From Lewinella sp050633125 (lineage in GTDB: Bacteria > Bacteroidota > Bacteroidia > Chitinophagales > Saprospiraceae): 64,000 bases of DNA. Positions 34,527 through 42,413 of the stretch are shown here, piece by piece. Both the position numbers and the translations under genes were made by a program. The stretch is from assembly GCF_050633125.1 (NCBI RefSeq), contig NZ_JBOEFX010000069.1, positions 49,994 to 113,993 of the forward strand, read 5' to 3'. How positions within the stretch are numbered: position 1 is the stretch's first letter; each line of letters opens with the position of its first letter. The notes under the pieces were generated by a model that saw only the letters and a program-made list of their open reading frames with translations, had not been told where the DNA came from and did no database searches.

Positions 34527-35381
34527 ATGAAATCAAATTCAACGCAGTATGCCCCCCGGGGAGGGTACGAAGATCGACGAAAAATGCAGCCCGGAGGCGA
34601 AACACCCATTGGGCCTATTATCAATTGGGTTGCCCTCTGGTCGCGCATTTGGCTTTTTCTCAAGCGCTTAGTCGCCGAACTATGGTACTTGGTCAGCCGC
34701 CGTCAAGGTTCCAAACAGGTAGCACCTTCTCATCGTAGACAACAGGCTGGTCCAGGCTTGGTTTTATTCCGAAAGTGGTCGGTGCCGCTATTTAAAGTTG
34801 CTGCCGCACTGGTATTGTTCTTTTATGTAATGCAAAGAGATATTCAGTTTTCTATTCAAATGAAAGCTCCTTTTGCACAATCTGCCTCCTATTCTGAAGG
34901 CGTGAACCAGGCAGGTGTGGAAACCATGGGCTTTGCCCAGACCGTATCAATGGGAGGTAGTTCCAGTGCTTCTGCTAAACCAGCAGCATTAGACTTGACA
35001 TCAGTAGAAGATTACCTGGATCGATTTGCACAAGTAGCTCAAACGGAAATGAATAAATTTGGTATTCCTGCTTCTGTGAAGTTGGCCCAGGCGATCCTGG
35101 AAAGTCGTGCTGGTCAGGCAATGGATGCCAAAGTCGATAACAATCATTTTGGTAAGCCAATGTCTGGCCAACCCTACGAATCGGCTTGGCGCAATTGGCG
35201 GGAACATAGCCTCTATCTTGTCAACCGCCACCCCGATTTATTAGACCACGGCAAAGATTTCCGTGCTTGGGCTCGCGGATTAGAAAAAGCGGGTTACAGC
35301 AGAAGTGATAATTATGCAAATCAATTGCTGGAAATTATTGATCGCTTTCACCTGGAGCAACTGGATGACCCGACTATTTAA
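34527..35381 (+). CDS. Membrane-anchored glucosaminidase (FlgJ-like peptidoglycan hydrolase)
   Basis: This protein of about 284 residues starts at ATG 34527 (MKSNSTQY); reading from 34431 would include the promoter region. One transmembrane segment lies near residues 85-102 ('KVAAALVLFFYVMQ') after a basic N-terminus. A linker follows, then a glucosaminidase domain (about 155-284) with 'MNKFGIPASVKLAQAILESR', where the Glu is the expected catalytic residue, and 'NNHFGKP'. It should cleave peptidoglycan glycan strands during growth or separation. It is probably regulated by the divergent S24 repressor and ends at a strong terminator. Confidence 0.88.
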   Translation: MKSNSTQYAPRGGYEDRRKMQPGGETPIGPIINWVALWSRIWLFLKRLVAELWYLVSRRQGSKQVAPSHRRQQAGPGLVLFRKWSVPLFKVAAALVLFFYVMQRDIQFSIQMKAPFAQSASYSEGVNQAGVETMGFAQTVSMGGSSSASAKPAALDLTSVEDYLDRFAQVAQTEMNKFGIPASVKLAQAILESRAGQAMDAKVDNNHFGKPMSGQPYESAWRNWREHSLYLVNRHPDLLDHGKDFRAWARGLEKAGYSRSDNYANQLLEIIDRFHLEQLDDPTI

Positions 35382-35398
35382 ATACTTAGAGACAACAC

Positions 35399-35433
35399 AG
35401 CTTATTTTTTTGCGTAATAAGAACAGCACAAAA
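35399..35433. repeat. Fragments of both ends of the 119-bp repeat
   Basis: AGCTTATTTTTTTGCGTAATA (35399-35419; one end) is followed directly by ACAGCACAAAA (35423-35433; the other end). The core is missing. The tail-to-head order suggests a degenerate junction of two copies, or a decayed copy. Confidence 0.45.
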
Positions 35434-35466
35434 AGAGATTAATTGTTCTCCATTTTCTCAAAGTTG

Positions 35467-35500
35467 ACCGCCTCCAATGGGAGGCGGTTTTTTTTATTTT
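35467..35500 (+). terminator. Rho-independent terminator after the glucosaminidase gene
   Basis: ACCGCCTCC (35467-35475) pairs with GGAGGCGGT (35480-35488) around a 4-base loop and is followed by eight further T, ATTTT. Confidence 0.9.
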
Positions 35501-35529
35501 CGCTGAAAAAATGCTTGTACCTTCACCGC

Positions 35530-36222
35530 ATGAGCAATATCCTTCCTATTATATATCAGGACGAACATCTGGTCGTCATCAATAAGCCCATCAGTCTTCC
35601 AGTACACAAGAGTAAAGGGATGGCCAATGACGCACCATACGTAACGAAGTGGCTAGGCCAGCAACTGGAATGCTCTGTTTATAATGTGCATCGGTTGGAT
35701 GCTAAAACATCGGGTATTTTACTCTTGGCCCTTTCTCCGGAAATAGCGACCCAGTTGACGGAGCAGTTTGCCCGCCGCGAGGTTGATAAGGTTTACCACG
35801 CCTTGGTAAAAGGTATCCCAGGAGAGGGAGTCTTCAATGGCAAGGTGAAGAAAGCAAAACGAGGAAATAAAGCTACCGCTGAAACAGCTTACCGGACGCT
35901 TCGAACGGTCTACACCAAATGGGAGCACAAGGGGGAAGAGAACCTCCCATTGAGTCTGGTTGAACTGAAGCCCACTACTGGTCGTTGGCACCAGCTGCGT
36001 CAGCACTGCTCCCATGATCGCCATGATATTATCGGAGATGCCGAACACGGAGATTTTCCACTCAACCGCCTTTTAGCAGAAATGATCGGCGAGAAACGAC
36101 TTTACCTACATGCTTGCTCACTCAGTTTTGAGCATCCTGTTACTAAAGAACGCATGACTTTTGAGGAACCTACGCCGCCGACCTTTGCAGCGCTGTTGGA
36201 TTTGTTTGATGGGGAGAGCTAA
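35530..36222 (+). CDS. RluA-family pseudouridine synthase, TruC-like
   Basis: This protein of about 230 residues starts at ATG 35530 (MSNILPII). The catalytic motif 'VHRLDAKTSGILLLAL' contains the essential Asp. 'IIYQDEHLVVINKP' at the start, 'TGRWHQLRQH' later and the lack of an S4 domain point to the TruC branch, which modifies tRNA position 65, though RluA-type rRNA targets cannot be excluded. A weak TACCTTCA element lies just upstream. Confidence 0.9.
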   Translation: MSNILPIIYQDEHLVVINKPISLPVHKSKGMANDAPYVTKWLGQQLECSVYNVHRLDAKTSGILLLALSPEIATQLTEQFARREVDKVYHALVKGIPGEGVFNGKVKKAKRGNKATAETAYRTLRTVYTKWEHKGEENLPLSLVELKPTTGRWHQLRQHCSHDRHDIIGDAEHGDFPLNRLLAEMIGEKRLYLHACSLSFEHPVTKERMTFEEPTPPTFAALLDLFDGES

Positions 36223-36405
36223 AGTGGGAATTAATAGGATGCGCTTATCTGTTGATTAAGACAGGGAGGCTTTATACACGTGGCTATCTTAGGTTTTTTA
36301 CCACAGTTGAATGCTGGTTCTACCTGTATAGTATACTGGATTCAGAGGTGTATGTTACCACTGGCAAAACCATCAACCATTAACCATCTAACCCTCGTTT
36401 TTTCC

Positions 36406-38067
36406 CTAATTTTTCAAATCCCTACGCCGAACTCTCGTCCTCACCTTCCGTTCCTTGGTCTTCTTTGTGCGTGGTCGTTTGATGCGGATAGCTGTTTTTT
36501 GCTCGATAGAACGAGCGCCACCAGGGTTGCTTTCTATATTGGCGCGATTGGCGGTACGGATAGCATAAGTATAAGTTTCTCCCACAGTGGTGGCATTGTC
36601 GTAAAACACAACTTTACGCTGGTTTTCTGCTCCAAGAGGAGTGATGGCCAATATATTGGCGGGATCTTCAAAGTCGCCAAGCTGCTGGCCGTTAAAACGA
36701 TAAACTACGTAATAGTGGGCTTGCTGCAAAACACCGTCTCTTCCTTTGCTCGGACGCCATTGCAAGCGCACAGCATCATTACGCCATTTGGGACGACGTA
36801 AGTCGCTAGGGACGAGTTTGGGTAATTCAAGCTCAGGACGCTCCTGCCATAAAGCGTGGTGTTTGTAATAAGTGCGTAAGCTGTCCTTTAGCCGCAGGGG
36901 ATTGGCCTGGATGGATTTGGCACTAAAATAGGCACTCCCTAAGGTTCGGAAGTTGCGCCGATTTAGATCAATTTGCTTTGGGATCTCTGCGGGGTCATGC
37001 CATTCTACCACAGCATTGTCACCCACTTTATAAGCTGCATGACCAATGTAAAGCGGCAGCTCACGGCTATTTTGACTCCACCATTGTACCAGCGTTTCGT
37101 GATCTGCGGGTGCATAGCCAATGCTCCAGTAAATTTGTGGCATGATGTAATCCAGCCAGCCTTTGTTGATCCAGTTAAGGACATCGGCGTAGAGATCGTC
37201 GTAAGAGGTCACGCCTGCTCGGGTAGCTGAACCTCCGGGGACATCGTCGCTTTTGTTGCGCCAAACGCCGAAGGGGCTTACGCCTAATTGCACGCTAGGC
37301 TGCACCGATTTGATACGCTGATGCAGGGCTTGTACCAATTGGTCGGTATTGTTCCGTCGCCAATCGTTGATATCTTTAAACGGTTGGCCATAAAACTTAA
37401 AAGTCATGCTATCCGGGAATGGCGTATCCTTTACAGGGTAGGGGTAGAAATAATCATCAATATGGATGCCATCAAGGTCGTAGTTGTCTACCAGTTCGCC
37501 AACGACATCTACCAAGTGGTTACGTACAGCGGGGACACCAGGGTTGAAATACATCTTCCCTCCGTAAGCCACCAGCCAATCAGGGTGCTGAAAGACAGGG
37601 TGCGTAAGGTGAAGGCTAGCTGTATCCATATTCATGGAAGCCCGGAAAGGATTGATCCACGCATGGAATTCCATGGCTCGAGACCTTGTTTCTTCAATCA
37701 TGAAGGCTAGAGGGTCAAAATCCTCTTTGGGTGGAGCGCCCTGCCGCCCGGTCAGGTAGGCCGACCAAGGTGCGTAGGCACTAGGGTATAGCGCATCACC
37801 GGCTGGCCTGATCTGCACAATTACAGCGTTCATTCCCACCTGTTCCAATTGGTCCAGCAGGTTGCGGTATTGCTCTTTCAGCGCAATGGGATTGGTCGAT
37901 GGCGACTTGGGGTAGTCGATGTTCACCACAGAGGCGATCCACGCAGCACGAAGTTCCCGTTTCGGGGCTTTTACCGGCTGGTATTTAAGGTTCTGAGAAG
38001 AACCCACGGCGGAGAATAAAAATGAAAAGAAAGTAAAAAGTATAAAGGTACGGGTGAACAGGTACAT
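36406..38067 (-). CDS. Family-10-like glycosyl hydrolase (GHL10/DUF187, DigH-type)
   Basis: This 553-residue secreted protein has a signal peptide ('FILFTFFSFLFSAVGSSQ'). A GHL10 TIM-barrel follows: 'KRELRAAWIASVVNIDYP', 'GMNAVIVQIRPAGDALYPS', 'FHAWINPFR', 'YDLDGIHIDDYFYP' and 'WLDYIMPQIYW'. It ends with an FN3-like segment ('RLQWRPSKGRDGVLQQAHYY') and a basic tail. In Escherichia coli the related DigH cuts denuded peptidoglycan glycans, so envelope turnover is the best guess. It has its own TAnnTTTG promoter. Confidence 0.9.
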   Translation of the reverse strand: MYLFTRTFILFTFFSFLFSAVGSSQNLKYQPVKAPKRELRAAWIASVVNIDYPKSPSTNPIALKEQYRNLLDQLEQVGMNAVIVQIRPAGDALYPSAYAPWSAYLTGRQGAPPKEDFDPLAFMIEETRSRAMEFHAWINPFRASMNMDTASLHLTHPVFQHPDWLVAYGGKMYFNPGVPAVRNHLVDVVGELVDNYDLDGIHIDDYFYPYPVKDTPFPDSMTFKFYGQPFKDINDWRRNNTDQLVQALHQRIKSVQPSVQLGVSPFGVWRNKSDDVPGGSATRAGVTSYDDLYADVLNWINKGWLDYIMPQIYWSIGYAPADHETLVQWWSQNSRELPLYIGHAAYKVGDNAVVEWHDPAEIPKQIDLNRRNFRTLGSAYFSAKSIQANPLRLKDSLRTYYKHHALWQERPELELPKLVPSDLRRPKWRNDAVRLQWRPSKGRDGVLQQAHYYVVYRFNGQQLGDFEDPANILAITPLGAENQRKVVFYDNATTVGETYTYAIRTANRANIESNPGGARSIEQKTAIRIKRPRTKKTKERKVRTRVRRRDLKN

Positions 38068-38104
38068 GATGATGTTTGTGGTGTTCTGAAGTAAATACCA
38101 AGGT

Positions 38105-38112
38105 CAAAGGTA
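38105..38112 (-). promoter_or_regulatory. -7 promoter element of the GHL10 gene
   Basis: TACCTTTG on the minus strand, 37 bases before the start codon at 38067. It matches TAnnTTTG exactly. Confidence 0.5.
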
Positions 38113-38128
38113 AGCGCTATTGCGGATA

Positions 38129-39628
38129 TTATTCCGCCGAGCTATCTGCATTTTCCTCTGCCAAAAGCTGCTCCAATGTTTCACCGGCCTCACTACGGCA
38201 GGTATTCTCGAGCCAATAACGGTTAACAATATTTGTAGATTGTTTGATTTGCAAATAAAGCTGAGCAAACTTTTCTTCCTTGCTGGGCCCGCCATAAGAG
38301 CGAGGTTGTTGCTTGGCTATCGTTATTTTTTTCGCAAAACGCAAAAAGTTGGTGTAGTGTTTTTTACGGTTGTTGGTCATCTTTCGGTTCCGGATGACAT
38401 AAATTCGGAAGGTGTCAATCAGCGACATCAGTGCTTCTGTATCACCAAGCGCGTAGTAGGTGGCGAGCAACAGGTTGTTGTAGTTGAGGTGATAGGTGAC
38501 GTCGGAAAAGCGCACCAGTAGCAAGTGGTCGAGGGCCTCGTTATAGCGCTGTTTGGAATAATTGAGGTGCGCCATATTGTAGTTGTAAGAGTTTTCACGT
38601 GGCTTTTCAGGCAGCCGCTCCTTATAATTTTCCAGAAAGTATTCCGTCCACTCAAATTCTCCTAAAATACAACCCAGTACAGTAATGTTTTTATAGTTCC
38701 ATTCGTTGAGTAACCCATTGGTAAAGATCAACTCATTGGATAAACCTGCCTGATAAAGCTCAAAAAGTTCCTTTTGGAAATTTTGCGCCCCTTTGTTGAT
38801 CTGGCGCACACAGTAGTTATTAGCGTAAGAGTACAAATCTCGCTGCTCGTGAGGGCTGAAACGGTGAACTTGTTCTTGTAACAACAGCTTTAGGTCTTGG
38901 TAGTAGGCCGGATTATCATCATCCCGCAAACTCATGAGGATGGTATAGTACAGGTGAATAGAAGTGTCTTCTTCAAAGCGATCCTTCTCCTTTAGATAGT
39001 AGGTGATTAATTCGTCAAGAAAACTGTAGTCAAATTGAGAGTTACTGAGAATTTCATGTGCTGTCAACTGGCAGCTATGGCGCAGCTTTTCCAACATGAA
39101 ATAGCGGTCTAGCTTGTCGGTGAGCTGTTGGAGCAGGTTGGCCTTATTACGATCTTCGTGCTGGTTTTTGTAATAGGCCATTACATTAAGATACTTGAAC
39201 TGCGTATAATAATGCTGGGCATCCTGGTAGGGATGCTTGTTCATCTTTCGATCCAGTTGTTTCGCTCTGTTTTTGAGTAGATCAAATTGATTATTATAAT
39301 AGGTGGACTCCAGCAGAAATAAGTCTTCAACAAAATCCTGTTCTTCGTAGCGTTGTTGTGCCAAAAATCCGTGGAGTAATTTTTTAAGGCTAGACATGGT
39401 ATTGAAGAGCAACTGCTCTGAATAGGTCTCTCCTGGAAAAAGCTTCTTGAAAACAACTTCTCTGGCAAGTTTCTTTTTGTTGGTGCCTAGGTATTTATAA
39501 ATGTAATCTAGTAGTACTATGGTCTTCTCGTGTTGATTGAAATAAGGAGAATTAACATAGACTTTAAATCGCTGGCGAGCCTTGGCAGGCAGGTCGCTGA
39601 TGTTTTTTATGAGTTTACTGTCTTGCAT
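38129..39628 (-). CDS. Hypothetical helical-repeat protein
   Basis: This 499-residue protein is all-helical with Tyr-rich TPR-like pairs ('NMAHLNYSKQRYNEALDHLL', 'YNNLLLATYYALGDTEALM'). It has no signal or membrane segment. The N-terminus 'LPAKARQRFKVYVNSPYFNQ' and the segment 'LFPGETYSEQLLFNTMSSLK' look like the conserved start of a family I have seen in related bacteria without a function. It is probably a cytosolic scaffold. Its stop lies 61 bases before the GHL10 start, so the two may be co-transcribed. Confidence 0.7.
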   Translation of the reverse strand: MQDSKLIKNISDLPAKARQRFKVYVNSPYFNQHEKTIVLLDYIYKYLGTNKKKLAREVVFKKLFPGETYSEQLLFNTMSSLKKLLHGFLAQQRYEEQDFVEDLFLLESTYYNNQFDLLKNRAKQLDRKMNKHPYQDAQHYYTQFKYLNVMAYYKNQHEDRNKANLLQQLTDKLDRYFMLEKLRHSCQLTAHEILSNSQFDYSFLDELITYYLKEKDRFEEDTSIHLYYTILMSLRDDDNPAYYQDLKLLLQEQVHRFSPHEQRDLYSYANNYCVRQINKGAQNFQKELFELYQAGLSNELIFTNGLLNEWNYKNITVLGCILGEFEWTEYFLENYKERLPEKPRENSYNYNMAHLNYSKQRYNEALDHLLLVRFSDVTYHLNYNNLLLATYYALGDTEALMSLIDTFRIYVIRNRKMTNNRKKHYTNFLRFAKKITIAKQQPRSYGGPSKEEKFAQLYLQIKQSTNIVNRYWLENTCRSEAGETLEQLLAEENADSSAE

Positions 39629-39998
39629 AAAGAAATAATATAATTCAGAAAACGAGGTGTATTTTTATATTAAAAAACTGATAAAGAGTGAGTTGTAGAT
39701 CAGTTGGTGTTTTTTCTGTTCCAGAAATATGAATAAAGGTACGTTATTATTCGTGATTTTTACTTCACTTTTGTATCAGCCTATTGGGAAACACTATAAA
39801 TCGTTTCTAAAATTGGCGCTTGTTATTGTTCATGGAGTTCAGGGTAGATTGGTAAGCACAAAAACTAAGTAAATCCCATTCCACATCGGGTAGCTTATTG
39901 AAAGCCTAACAGACTCCGGTTTGTGCCTAAAAATTTTCAGCGGCATTGGTCATCGATCAATGCCGCTTTTGGTATACGGTAGGTGTTCTTAATTGTTG

Positions 39999-40110
39999 CT
40001 TTGGGGCCATGCCTTCGTTCCTCGGCACCAGGCTATCTGGTCGCTGCGCTTCCGTCTATCCTTTGTCCTGCTCCTCCGTCCGCCGAGCTTCAGGCGCTAC
40101 CTTGCGCTCC
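39999..40110. repeat. GC-rich intergenic repeat, copy B
   Basis: It begins TTTGGGGCCATGCC, has CGGCACCAGGCTATCTGG and CTGCGCTTCCG, and ends in CTTGCGCTCC. It shares its opening and the CGGCACCAGGCT block with the reverse complement of copy C at 58999-59169. Confidence 0.5.
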
Positions 40111-40264
40111 TATTTTGTAAGATGTGAGGAAGCATTGGCAGGTGCTAAATACCGTCAAAATTCGATCCACCCCTAAGCAACCTACTTGTCCTCCTTCGGA
40201 GGAGGTGTCCGCGAGGACGGAGGAGGACAAGCCCTGAACCGCCAGAAGGAACGAAACCCAAAAT

Positions 40265-40499
40265 TTGACCCCATACCCCGCACTCAAAGTCGGAAGTCGA
40301 AAGTGGGAGTTCGGAAGTATTTAGCGTACCGTACCCTAGCTTTCGCACTCACCGCACTCCGCACCTCGCACAGAAAACCGCACCCTAATCGTACCAGTGC
40401 GATTGTACATTCAGGCCGCACCTCGCACGCCGCACCAAAAGTGTGTCTTGCACCAAGCACCCACCGCACTCCGCACAGAAAACCGCACCCCGCACTATT
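40265..40499. repeat. CCGCAC-rich low-complexity tract
   Basis: The words CCGCACC, CCGCACTCCGCAC and CAGAAAACCGCACC recur; the block ACCGCACTCCGCAC...AGAAAACCGCACC is present twice (near 40368 and 40462). It ends exactly at the stop of the EAD11-like gene. Confidence 0.5.
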
Positions 40500-41267
40500 T
40501 TACACCTCCAAATCATCAACAAAGCTCGTTAAGGCACTATTGATTTTATTGCGCTCCACATTTGCATCTGAGCTGCTGATAACCCCATCGTGTTCCTTCT
40601 TATTGATACGATTAAGGCGAGCAGAAGTCAACAATACACTGTTATTCAACGAATCGTCTTGGCCTTCGGTCAGGTCCAAGAGGCGTTCTATGACTTCGCC
40701 AGCTTTCTCTTTAGCCAGCAGGGCTTTTAGCTCCGATTTTATATCCGTACCCGCAGCAGCCTTTACCTGCTTTTTATTACCACCCAAATAATTGTGGACG
40801 ATCTGCACATTTTGATTGCCGGTAATGACATCGTCCCCCACACGGAAATCACCTCCGGCAGTGATGGTACTGCCTTTGATGATGTTCTTCTCATCATAGT
40901 TATCGCCAGAGGAGTTGCCTTGATCGCCGATATGGACACTGCCATCTACCTTGATATCCGAATCAGTTACCACATTTTTGATGCGGGCACGTTGCTGCTC
41001 AAAGGCGGCGAGCCGCTCGGTCAGCTCTTTTACAAACTGTGGGTTCTCATTCAAGTCCTCCAGCTTCGACTCCACGAGGGTCTTTTTGCTCTCCTCGCTC
41101 CGCTTGGGGTCGGTGAGCTTGGCTTCCGTCTTAGGGTCATCGATCAAAAACCAAGTCCGTATCCATTGCATAGATGCCGTGACAAAATCCTTGGGGAATT
41201 TCTTCACCTCCTCATTTTCGGTAACGATTCCGACGACGTAGTCGATTGCTTTTTCTAAAATTGCCAT
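40500..41267 (-). CDS. Conflict-system protein with VGD-type motif and EAD11-like effector-associated domain
   Basis: This 255-residue protein has three parts. Residues 1-100 are helical ('ASMQWIRTWFLIDDPKTEA'), ending in a coiled-coil-like stretch. Residues 105-161 are Gly/Asn/Asp-rich and contain two copies of a strand motif ('IKVDGSVHIGDQ' and 'GGDFRVGDD'). Residues 176-253 match the effector-associated domain 11 pattern: 'LKALLAKEKAGEVIERLLDL', then 'NNSVLLTSARLNRINKKEHD', then 'VERNKINSALTSFVDDL'. Such domains are adaptors that recruit NTPase and effector proteins in bacterial conflict systems. The gene is on the same strand as, and downstream of, the CHAT/NB-ARC gene, separated only by an IS element, so it is probably the last gene of that operon. 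The domain call is from memory of the family pattern. Confidence 0.75.
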   Translation of the reverse strand: MAILEKAIDYVVGIVTENEEVKKFPKDFVTASMQWIRTWFLIDDPKTEAKLTDPKRSEESKKTLVESKLEDLNENPQFVKELTERLAAFEQQRARIKNVVTDSDIKVDGSVHIGDQGNSSGDNYDEKNIIKGSTITAGGDFRVGDDVITGNQNVQIVHNYLGGNKKQVKAAAGTDIKSELKALLAKEKAGEVIERLLDLTEGQDDSLNNSVLLTSARLNRINKKEHDGVISSSDANVERNKINSALTSFVDDLEV

Positions 41268-41331
41268 ACTGTTGTTTAAAGTTGATGAAAGTAGTAGTGG
41301 ACCTCGTCATAAAAAAGGACAGTTAAAAATG

Positions 41332-41935
41332 TCAGACTGCCTGATTTTGGCAAATTACCTGATCGGGAGCAATGCCTCCTATCACAGTATGTATACGACG
41401 AGTATTGTACCAGCCATCAATATAATCAAAGATGACGGAGTAGGATTGCTCATACGATTTAAAAATAGGGCAAACGCACCAAAATCAGATATTGAGTAGA
41501 TGGTTAAGATAATCGATAGTCAACGATGCCTTGAATCGTCGTTTTTTCTGACTCAGTTTTGAGTCATCTTGTTTAATTCGCTGTAACGCCATCTTGCGCA
41601 TAATATTCAAGTTCTGAGGTGCATTTCCAGTTCTTGCTCTACTTGCATCCTCATTGAACGTAACGTTGAAGCCGATACCTCAATTCCTTGCTGTTTTAAG
41701 TCTAGTACAATGCGCGGACTCCCATAAGTATGTCGACTCGCTTGGAAACTTGAACGAATGGTATCATCTAGCGTATCAGGCTTATCCTCTTCCTCTCCAT
41801 CCGCTTTGATCCAACGGTAATAGCCGCTATGGCTAACACTAAAAACCTCACACATCTTCCCAACGGGAAATTCACCGGTATGCTCCTTTATGAACCGGTA
41901 AATTTGCCGTCGCTCTTGGAGAAGATGCTGATGGC
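41332..41935 (-). pseudogene. IS3-family transposase OrfB, split into two remnants
   Basis: The N-terminal part (about 41668-41935) reads 'IYRFIKEHTGEFPVGKMCEV' then 'FSVSHSGYYRW' and 'YGSPRIVLDLKQQGIEVS', typical of OrfB. The C-terminal part (about 41332-41465) reads 'SYSVIFDYIDGWYNTRRIH' and 'GGIAPDQ', the usual end of the rve integrase domain, and its stop lies within the terminal repeat. The catalytic DDE core between them is replaced by ISAs1 sequence. The OrfA-OrfB slippery site AAAAAAG (41936-41942 on the minus strand) survives. Confidence 0.85.
41466..41667 (-). mobile_element. Right-end remnant of an ISAs1-family element inside the IS3 element
   Basis: The minus strand encodes about 60 residues ending in a stop at 41485: 'NVTFNEDASRARTGNAPQNL' then 'NIMRKMALQRIKQDDSKLSQ', which is the C-terminal end of ISAs1-type transposases. 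The bases after the stop (TAGGGCAAACGCACC, 41466-41480 on the plus strand) look like an ISAs1 terminal repeat, from memory. It lies in a different frame from OrfB. Confidence 0.8.
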
Positions 41936-42205
41936 CTTTTTTAAGATGTCACGCTCTAAGTGGGCTTCACGAAGTTGCTTTTTAAGATCAGCGATTTGTT
42001 GCTCTTCCTCACTGAGTTTCTTGACACCCTGACCTCCACTGGCAATACCATGCTCTTTGTAGTATCGACTACGCCAGTTGTAAATAGTATTCGCTACTAC
42101 ACCGAAGCGTTCTGCTAAATCAGTAACTTGGACATCGTCAGATAGCGACAGTTTAACAATTTCCAGCTTCTCTGCCTTCGTGTATTTTTTTCTTAGCTTG
42201 GACAT
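41888..42205 (-). CDS. IS3-family transposase OrfA (helix-turn-helix protein)
   Basis: This 105-residue protein has an N-terminal HTH ('KYTKAEKLEIVKLSLSDD', then 'AERFGVVANTIYNWRSRYY') and a C-terminal leucine-zipper coiled coil ('EEEQQIADLKKQLREAHLER'), ending 'KAISIFSKSDGKFTGS'. It is the usual IS3 OrfA, which regulates transposition and provides the N-terminus of the OrfAB fusion by -1 frameshifting at AAAAAAG. It looks intact although OrfB is broken. Confidence 0.92.
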   Translation of the reverse strand: MSKLRKKYTKAEKLEIVKLSLSDDVQVTDLAERFGVVANTIYNWRSRYYKEHGIASGGQGVKKLSEEEQQIADLKKQLREAHLERDILKKAISIFSKSDGKFTGS

Positions 42206-42281
42206 AAATAATGTTTTGATGATTAAAAATAATAATCAGTCTGACATTTTTAACTGTCCTTTTTTATGACGAGGTCCATAA

Positions 42282-42412
42282 CCACTAAACCACTAAAACG
42301 CACTAAAAAACCCTTCTGTGCTATTTCGTGTATTTGTGTTTCTGTGGCAAAAAAAGACGCTGTGCCTAAAAGTTGTAGCCACCAAATCCCATAATCCTCA
42401 AATCCCAAAAAT
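42282..42412. repeat. CACTAA-type repeat remnants beside the IS element
   Basis: ACCACTAAACCACTAAAACG (from 42281) and a roughly inverted TGTGCTATTTCGTGTATTTG...TCTGTGGC (42317-42348) resemble the arms of the element at 13982-14182. They are followed by ATCCC/ATCCT words (42384-42415) that run into the stop of the conflict gene. Confidence 0.5.
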
Positions 42413-42413
42413 C

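Larger units (their letters stand above)
39629..40499. other. Intergenic region with hairpin, GC-rich repeat and CGCAC-rich tract
   Basis: These 871 bases have no convincing gene. The contents are: a hairpin at 39939-39967 (AGCGGCATTG with CAATGCCGCT, followed by TTTT) that could terminate transcription; GC-rich repeat copy B (39999-40110); and a low-complexity tract at 40265-40499 built from CCGCAC-type words. A 47-codon frame at 39729-39872 is hydrophobic at first but has no other support. Confidence 0.6.
41298..42278 (-). mobile_element. Degenerate IS3-family element with perfect 42-bp terminal inverted repeats
   Basis: The 42 bases at 41298-41339 (TGGACCTCGTCAT...) and 42237-42278 are exact inverted copies. 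Inside are an intact OrfA, a 5' piece and a 3' piece of OrfB, and between the OrfB pieces the right end of an ISAs1-type element. At 981 bp it is shorter than a normal IS3 member, so it cannot make full transposase. No target-site duplication is visible (left flank GTAG, right flank TAAC). It lies between the conflict NTPase gene and the EAD11-like gene. Confidence 0.9.

Noticed and set aside
39729..39872. Small frame of 47 codons with a hydrophobic start
   Set aside because: It has no promoter, no conserved features and no coding signal beyond the open frame.
40265..40499. CRISPR-like array
   Set aside because: The CCGCAC words are short and irregularly spaced, lack unique spacers of constant length, and no cas gene is nearby.
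40186..40791. Plus-strand frame of 201 codons
   Set aside because: It runs through the CCGCAC low-complexity tract and then lies antisense to the EAD11-like gene. The composition is Arg/Thr/Pro-rich with no domain.
41294..42282. Target-site duplication of the IS3 element
   Set aside because: The flanking bases (GTAG and TAAC) do not match at any length from 3 to 5.
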